From Holosporales bacterium (GTDB taxonomy: Bacteria > Pseudomonadota > Alphaproteobacteria > RUG11792): a stretch of 9,654 nt of DNA. The DNA lies in NCBI GenBank assembly GCA_031275915.1, contig JAISOC010000097.1:1-9654 (forward strand). Reading direction: 5' to 3'. Position numbers and translations under genes: made by a program. Within the stretch, counting starts at the first letter, position 1, and each line of letters starts with the position of its first letter. This document shows positions 4,949 through 9,654 of the stretch, piece after piece. A model generated the notes under the pieces. That model did not search any database and was not told the DNA's origin. It saw nothing but the letters and a program-made list of their open reading frames with translations.

Positions 4949-6446
4949 AGAAAAACAAGCATCGATAACTGCAAAAAATGAAATTTTGCAGATATCAGAC
5001 ATAGTAGCAAAGGATAAGGGTATCGACAAGGAAGAAGTCTTGGATGCTATGGAGTTTGCTATTCTGAAAACTGCACAACTTAAATATGGAACGGAGAACA
5101 CTTTAGTTGCGAGTATTGATAGAAAAACTGGGGAGATATTGATAAAAAGGTGTTTAACAGTTGTGGAAAATGTGCTCGATCCATACACTGAAATTTCGCT
5201 TGAAGAAGCCGCTAAAAAATCTCTTGGAGCTGCATATGGAGATAAAATTTTTGAAGATTTGCCAGGGGTGGAATTTGGGAGAGTAGCGGCTCAATCAGCC
5301 AGGCAAATCATACAACAAAAAATCAGAACTGCAGAGAGGAACAAACAGTTTGAAGCCTTCTCTGGAAGAGTCGGAGAAATAGTAACCGGCGTTGTAAAAA
5401 GAGTGGAGTTCAACGATCTCATACTGGATATTGGAAAGACTGAGGGCATTTTGAAGAAAGCAGACATAATTCCAAATGAAACCTTTCGAATTGGAGATCG
5501 CATCAAGGTGCTTCTTGTCAGCATAAACAAGGACAGCCTGGGGTGCATGCTCTCTTTGTCTAGAACTGATAATTTGTTCTTGAAAAAGCTTTTTGAACAG
5601 GAAGTCCCAGAAATATACGATGGAGTTGTCAGAATTATGTCAATTGCCAGAGATCCTGGAAGCAAAGCGAAAATGGCAGTTACCACATCCGATCCAAATT
5701 TGGATCCAATAGGAGCCTGTGTTGGTATGAGAGGATCTCGTGTGCAAGCTGTCTGTGATGAACTGAAAGGAGAAAAGATAGACATAATTCAGTGGTCCAA
5801 CGATCAGGCCGTGTTCATAGTGAATTCTCTATCTCCAGCAGAAGTTATCAGAATAGTCATTGATGATTCCAAGAGAAGTGTTGAAGCAGTAGTTCCTGAT
5901 GATCAGCTGAGCGCTGCCATAGGCAGAAGAGGGCAAAACGTTAGATTAGCTTCAAAATTAACTGGATGGAACATAAGCATAATAACTGAAGAAGATGATG
6001 TTAAAAAAAGAGCTTCTGAGAATACTAGAATTTTGCAATTGTTTACAAACGATTTAGATGTTGACGAAATGGTAGCTCATCTGCTTATAAGCGAGGGTTA
6101 CACCAGTGTTGAAGAGGTGGCAGAATCTGATATTTCAGAATTATCTGCAATGGAGGGACTTGATGAAAATTTGGCAGAAGAGATCAAAAAAAGAGCCGAA
6201 TTAGCAATCCAAAGGAAGAAAAAATCGATAGATAATCTGTGCAAAAAGAAAGGAGTTAAAAGCGATCTTAGAGAATACGCAGTCATTGGTCCTGATTTGT
6301 TGGAGCTACTTGTTGAGGCAGGAATAAAAAGTTTGAATGACCTTGGAGATTTGTCTAAAGATGAACTCCTGGATATAACAGGAGACATGTTAAGTGAAGA
6401 GGAAGCTGATGCTCTTATTATGGATGTGAGAAAGAGCTGGTTTTAA
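4926..6446 (+). CDS. nusA: Transcription termination/antitermination protein NusA
   Basis: NusA binds RNA polymerase near the RNA exit channel and modulates pausing, intrinsic termination and rRNA antitermination. Domains in order: N-terminal RNAP-binding domain (about 20-140, starting EILQISDIVAKDKGID), S1 domain (147-214), KH1 with GMRG loop at 267-270, KH2 with GRRG loop at 333-336, then two acidic C-terminal helical repeats (about 375-430 and 440-506, ending in RKSWF). All expected parts of a proteobacterial NusA are present, including the two C-terminal repeats that gram-positive NusA lacks. Start is GTG 4926, with AAGGAG at 4908-4913 (12-base spacing); the next in-frame candidate, a TTG about 20 codons later, would cut into conserved sequence. 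It overlaps the rimP end and leads infB by 4 bp. A ylxR gene, often located between nusA and infB, is absent. Confidence 0.97.
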   Translation: MSRKIKVEEKQASITAKNEILQISDIVAKDKGIDKEEVLDAMEFAILKTAQLKYGTENTLVASIDRKTGEILIKRCLTVVENVLDPYTEISLEEAAKKSLGAAYGDKIFEDLPGVEFGRVAAQSARQIIQQKIRTAERNKQFEAFSGRVGEIVTGVVKRVEFNDLILDIGKTEGILKKADIIPNETFRIGDRIKVLLVSINKDSLGCMLSLSRTDNLFLKKLFEQEVPEIYDGVVRIMSIARDPGSKAKMAVTTSDPNLDPIGACVGMRGSRVQAVCDELKGEKIDIIQWSNDQAVFIVNSLSPAEVIRIVIDDSKRSVEAVVPDDQLSAAIGRRGQNVRLASKLTGWNISIITEEDDVKKRASENTRILQLFTNDLDVDEMVAHLLISEGYTSVEEVAESDISELSAMEGLDENLAEEIKKRAELAIQRKKKSIDNLCKKKGVKSDLREYAVIGPDLLELLVEAGIKSLNDLGDLSKDELLDITGDMLSEEEADALIMDVRKSWF

Positions 6447-6450
6447 AATT

Positions 6451-9054
6451 ATGACAATTAACAACAATGATGATAACAATGCGCAGCAGTCTTCACCCAA
6501 AAGAGGAACAATTTCCCTGAAGAGAAAGATAGATGTTTCATCGTCCAAATTTTCAGGCTCCTTGAAAACAGTACAAGTTGAAATAAAAAGGAAAAAATCT
6601 TCTGGTCTTAGAGTAGATATAACAGTTTCTGGCAAAACTGGAGATAAAAATATAGAAAATGAACTACGAGAAGAAGAAATACAACCAAGAAAACTGACAG
6701 ATTTAGAATTTCAAAAGAGAGTCAGGGTTTTACAGGATGCCCTGAAAGAAGAAGAAACAGAATCACATACACCCACACAAATAGAAAAAGAAAAAAATGT
6801 GAAAGAAGAACCAATTGAAGCAGTGCCAACAAAATCAGAACCGGAGGAAATACAAAAAGAAGAGATAATTGCTCCTCTCAAAGAGAAAAAAAAGCAATCC
6901 TTATCACAAAAATCACAGAAGAAAAAGGAACATGTTATAGGTGGCGAAGCTCCAGTGGTTTTTAAATCAAGAGAATATTTAAATATCGCTGACAAAGAAA
7001 AACAAGCTGTATCCAATGTTGCACCACCTCCAATTTCGCCAACAGATGATGGAGCAAAGTTTTCTAAAAAGTCCGATCTGTCCAGAACCAAGAAAGATTC
7101 CTTTGATCAAGCAGATTTACCAAGAAAGAGGGCAACCCCACACATCAGAAAAATTGATGTAGAAAAAAAGATTTCAAGAGCAACCTTAAGAAAGGTTATT
7201 GATAATGACTTCGAAGAGAGAGCAAGATCTGTAGCCTCCTTCAAAAGAGCAAAACAAAAATTGAGAAATAATAATGCTCAGCAAGAAATTGCAAAAGTCG
7301 TGAGAGAAGTAAATATTCCAGATGTAATAACAATTTCAGAGCTAGCCAACAGAATGGCTATTAGAGGAGCTGAAATTATAAAATACCTCATGCAAATAGG
7401 AACTATTGCAACGTTAAATCAATCAATAGATGGAGATACGGCAGAAATTGTTTGTACAGAGTTTGGGCATACTCCAAAAAGAGTATCTGAATCTGACATA
7501 GAAAACGCGATAGAAGACATAGAGGATAATGAAAAGGATCTCCTTCCCAGATCCCCTATTGTGGTTGTTATGGGACATGTTGACCATGGAAAAACCACTC
7601 TCTTGGATACATTGAGACAGACTTGTGTTGCATCCAAGGAAAGCGGAGGTATAACCCAGCACGTTGCTGCATATCAAGTTGTCGACAAAGGCGGCAAAAA
7701 AATCACCTTCATAGATACTCCTGGTCATGCAGCTTTTTCAAAAATAAGGTCACGTGGAGCAATCGTTACTGACATAGTTGTCCTTGTTGTTGCAGCAGAT
7801 GACGGAATAAAGGACCAAACAATCGAGGCAATAAATCACGCGAAATCACAAAATGTTCCAATTATTGTTGCAATTAACAAGATAGACAAACCGAATATTA
7901 ATATAGATAGAGTCAAAACGGACCTTATGAATTATGAAATTATTCTGGAAGATTTCGGAGGCGAAGTGTTGTCCTGTGAAATTTCTGCTCTGAAAAATGT
8001 AAATATGGATGGCCTTATGGAGACTATTCTCCTACAAGCCGAAATGATGCAACTAAAAGCAAATTCCAACAGAAGAGCAGTTGGAATCATTCTTGAATCT
8101 AAAGTATTAACAGGAAAAGGAATAGTGGCTTCTGCGATCATACAACATGGTACCTTGCGCACTGGTGACATATTTGTTGCTGGAGGATCACATGGAAAAG
8201 TGAGAGCTCTGTATTCTGATATTGGCAAAAAATTAAATAGTGCCAATCCATCAACTCCTGTCGAAATAGTTGGATTCAACGGTGCTCCAGAACCAGGAGA
8301 TATTATATCTGTTGTTGATTCTGAACAAAAAGCAAGAGAAATAGCCGAATATAGAAAAAGAATTCAAAAAGAAAAGGCTGTCAAAACCACATCCATAACA
8401 ATGGAGCAATTGATAGCCGGAAAAAATACCAAAAAATTTGAGTTGAATATAGTGATAAAATCAGATGTTGCTGGATCTGTTGAAGCTCTTTCAGCAGCCA
8501 TCAGTGATGTAAAACATGATGAGATAGATGTAAAAATCACAGATTCTGGAGTTGGAATGATTAACGAAAGTGATATTGATTTCGCAAAAAACACAAAATC
8601 GATAGTACTAGGATTTAATATAGGTATTACAACCGTAGCAAAAGATAGCGCTAAATTAAATATGGTTAAAGTGTATAGCAATAATGTTATATATCACATA
8701 ATCGAGGAGGTTAAGAAAGAAATGAGTGAACTTCTACCTCCAATTATAGAAGAAAATTATATAGGCACAGCCGAGGTCAGAAAGATATTTGTTATAAGTA
8801 GATTTGGAACTATAGCAGGGTGCTATGTAATAGATGGAGTCATAAAAAAAAGTGACTCTAAGATAAAGGTTATCAGAGAAGGAGATTGCGTATTTGAAGG
8901 CAAAATTCGATCTATGAAACATGAAAAAGACGAAATTAAGGAATCTAAACAATCACATGAATGTGGTATCTTGGCAGAAGGATTTAACGATTTTCTCGAG
9001 GGAGATACTATAGAGTGCTACGAAATAATTCAAAAATCCAGATTTGTTATTTAG
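6451..9054 (+). CDS. infB: Translation initiation factor IF-2
   Basis: IF2 is the GTPase that places initiator fMet-tRNA in the 30S P site and promotes subunit joining. The first 30 residues ([10 protein letters not shown] to VEIKRKK) match the short IF2-associated segment of alphaproteobacterial IF2. A Lys/Glu-rich low-complexity linker runs to about 240. The IF2 N-domain lies around 288-345. The GTPase core has G1 GHVDHGKT (375-382), a G2-region GGITQH, G3 DTPGH (422-426), G4 NKID (476-479) and G5 SAL (512-514). Domain II is about 541-625, domain III about 663-735, and the fMet-tRNA binding C-terminal barrel ends at 867. All motifs are intact and the length is normal. ATG 6451 is 4 bp after the nusA stop without a good Shine-Dalgarno, so translation is probably coupled. 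lptE overlaps its last 40 bases, where rbfA would be expected in many proteobacteria. Confidence 0.98.
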   Translation: MTINNNDDNNAQQSSPKRGTISLKRKIDVSSSKFSGSLKTVQVEIKRKKSSGLRVDITVSGKTGDKNIENELREEEIQPRKLTDLEFQKRVRVLQDALKEEETESHTPTQIEKEKNVKEEPIEAVPTKSEPEEIQKEEIIAPLKEKKKQSLSQKSQKKKEHVIGGEAPVVFKSREYLNIADKEKQAVSNVAPPPISPTDDGAKFSKKSDLSRTKKDSFDQADLPRKRATPHIRKIDVEKKISRATLRKVIDNDFEERARSVASFKRAKQKLRNNNAQQEIAKVVREVNIPDVITISELANRMAIRGAEIIKYLMQIGTIATLNQSIDGDTAEIVCTEFGHTPKRVSESDIENAIEDIEDNEKDLLPRSPIVVVMGHVDHGKTTLLDTLRQTCVASKESGGITQHVAAYQVVDKGGKKITFIDTPGHAAFSKIRSRGAIVTDIVVLVVAADDGIKDQTIEAINHAKSQNVPIIVAINKIDKPNINIDRVKTDLMNYEIILEDFGGEVLSCEISALKNVNMDGLMETILLQAEMMQLKANSNRRAVGIILESKVLTGKGIVASAIIQHGTLRTGDIFVAGGSHGKVRALYSDIGKKLNSANPSTPVEIVGFNGAPEPGDIISVVDSEQKAREIAEYRKRIQKEKAVKTTSITMEQLIAGKNTKKFELNIVIKSDVAGSVEALSAAISDVKHDEIDVKITDSGVGMINESDIDFAKNTKSIVLGFNIGITTVAKDSAKLNMVKVYSNNVIYHIIEEVKKEMSELLPPIIEENYIGTAEVRKIFVISRFGTIAGCYVIDGVIKKSDSKIKVIREGDCVFEGKIRSMKHEKDEIKESKQSHECGILAEGFNDFLEGDTIECYEIIQKSRFVI

Positions 9055-9497
9055 CAATTTTCTTGTGCTCCTGCACAAATACACATCCTCTTCTCTTTAA
9101 TAATGGAGAGAGTTACAATAATTTCTCACAAATAAAAATAAAGGCCCCATCTCCCCAAATAGAGTATTCTTTGAGAAGAAAGATAAACAATGGACTCAGA
9201 ACAAATGATCTTGGAAAATATAACATTAAAATAAATATAGAAGAAGAAGCAGATGTGGCAGCTTTCTCTGGAAAAGAGGTAATAAAGGAACAGAAGAGAC
9301 TAGTGGCCAGCGTAATTATACTTGATAGAAATTATAATGAAATCTACAAAACAAAAACAGATGCATTTTCAACATATGAAATTAATGACAATGCACCATT
9401 AGCCAGCCTATCCTCAGAAGAACATATAACAAATTTGCTAATTCAAAATTTAGCTGAAGAATCAATAAAACTCATAAATAAATTCGTAAAACAATGA
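9015..9497 (+). CDS. lptE: LPS-assembly lipoprotein LptE-like
   Basis: LptE is an outer-membrane lipoprotein that plugs the LptD beta-barrel and helps deliver LPS to the cell surface. The 160-residue product begins with a lipoprotein signal: Arg3 and Lys7, a hydrophobic core, and lipobox LCSC with the acylated Cys about residue 20. The segment after the Cys (CTNTHPLLF) corresponds to the CGFxPLY motif of alphaproteobacterial LptE, followed by IKIKAP, then SLRRKINNGLRTND like the family's 'LRn.L' helix, and a C-terminal helix LLIQNLAEESIKLI. Sequence similarity is weak, so the call rests on this pattern and size. GTG 9015 is the only start that gives a full signal peptide; GAGGGAG at 8998-9004 serves as Shine-Dalgarno. 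It overlaps the infB end by 40 bp, suggesting coupling. Another short periplasmic lipoprotein is the alternative. Confidence 0.72.
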   Translation: MLRNNSKIQICYLAIFLCSCTNTHPLLFNNGESYNNFSQIKIKAPSPQIEYSLRRKINNGLRTNDLGKYNIKINIEEEADVAAFSGKEVIKEQKRLVASVIILDRNYNEIYKTKTDAFSTYEINDNAPLASLSSEEHITNLLIQNLAEESIKLINKFVKQ

Positions 9498-9547
9498 GTA
9501 CTTCTTATTTATACCATATGATGGATCGTGAAGAATGCAAGAATTCA

Positions 9548-9654
9548 CTATTGCACGTTAAAGCCTATACGTCCTCGTTTTCTCCTTATTAACAAAATTC
9601 CAACTAATGCCCCAAGTACTATGAAATAAACCCATATAACAGTAGCGAACCTGG
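9548..9654 (-). CDS. C-terminal end of a membrane protein (34 codons), cut by window edge
   Basis: On the minus strand a frame open from the window edge ends at TAG (9550-9548). It encodes a hydrophobic segment beginning ATVIWVYFIVLG and ending LLI, long enough for one transmembrane helix, directly followed by the basic cluster RRKRGR and a short tail. This positive-inside signature suggests the C-terminus faces the cytoplasm. A helix followed by an Arg/Lys-rich tail is also seen in small cytochrome-biogenesis proteins of the CcmD type, but the aromatic spacing differs and the call would be a guess. It converges on lptE with a gap of about 50 bp. The other five frames give nothing more convincing here. 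Confidence 0.4.
   Translation of the reverse strand, partial: RFATVIWVYFIVLGALVGILLIRRKRGRIGFNVQ

Noticed and set aside
9520..9560. Terminator hairpin between lptE and the minus-strand gene (TGCAA ... TTGCA around an EcoRI-like palindrome)
   Set aside because: The stem is only 5 bp with a 10-nt loop and no T-run follows on either strand.

Overview
This 9.65 kb window comes from an AT-rich bacterial chromosome. It probably belongs to an alphaproteobacterium with a host-associated, reduced genome. Pointers are a gene transfer agent (GTA)-type terminase, an IF2 and NusA of alphaproteobacterial style, a short XseB, roughly 1.1 kb of gene-poor sequence at the left, and a repeat-rich protein with a putative signal peptide and a very basic tail. 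Rickettsiales or Holosporales-like endosymbionts fit best. That placement is inference, since the window has no rRNA or other decisive marker. The presence of an LptE-like lipoprotein argues for a cell that makes LPS.

Layout. Positions 1-58 (minus) hold the 5' part of a tRNA-Gln(CUG) with a near-consensus promoter. Positions 60-1140 have no recognisable conserved gene. They contain an inverted-repeat-bounded, hairpin-rich block (127-419), a possible 84-residue single-span membrane protein (515-769) and AT-rich spacer. Positions 1145-2872 encode an unrecognised 575-residue protein: putative signal peptide, Trp-containing 5-residue repeats, an unassigned middle region, 42- and 21-residue acidic repeats, then a Lys/Arg-rich C-terminus. 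It is followed 40 bp downstream by a complete large terminase of GTA type (2913-4163), with no other phage or GTA gene in the window.

From 4175 rightwards the content is core genome. xseB (minus) converges on the terminase and diverges from rimP; oppositely oriented promoter-like sequences overlap between them. rimP-nusA-infB-lptE are packed tightly on the plus strand (23-bp overlap, 4-bp gap, 40-bp overlap) and look like one operon. It couples 30S maturation (RimP), transcription elongation and termination (NusA), translation initiation (IF2) and outer-membrane LPS transport (LptE). Two departures from the common rimP-nusA-ylxR-infB-rbfA order stand out: no ylxR between nusA and infB, and lptE rather than rbfA after infB. 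At the right edge the last 34 codons of a minus-strand protein, ending in a transmembrane helix and a basic tail, converge on lptE.

The candidates for something undescribed are the repeat-structured 575-residue protein, the structured block at 127-419 and the orphan terminase beside the repeat protein.
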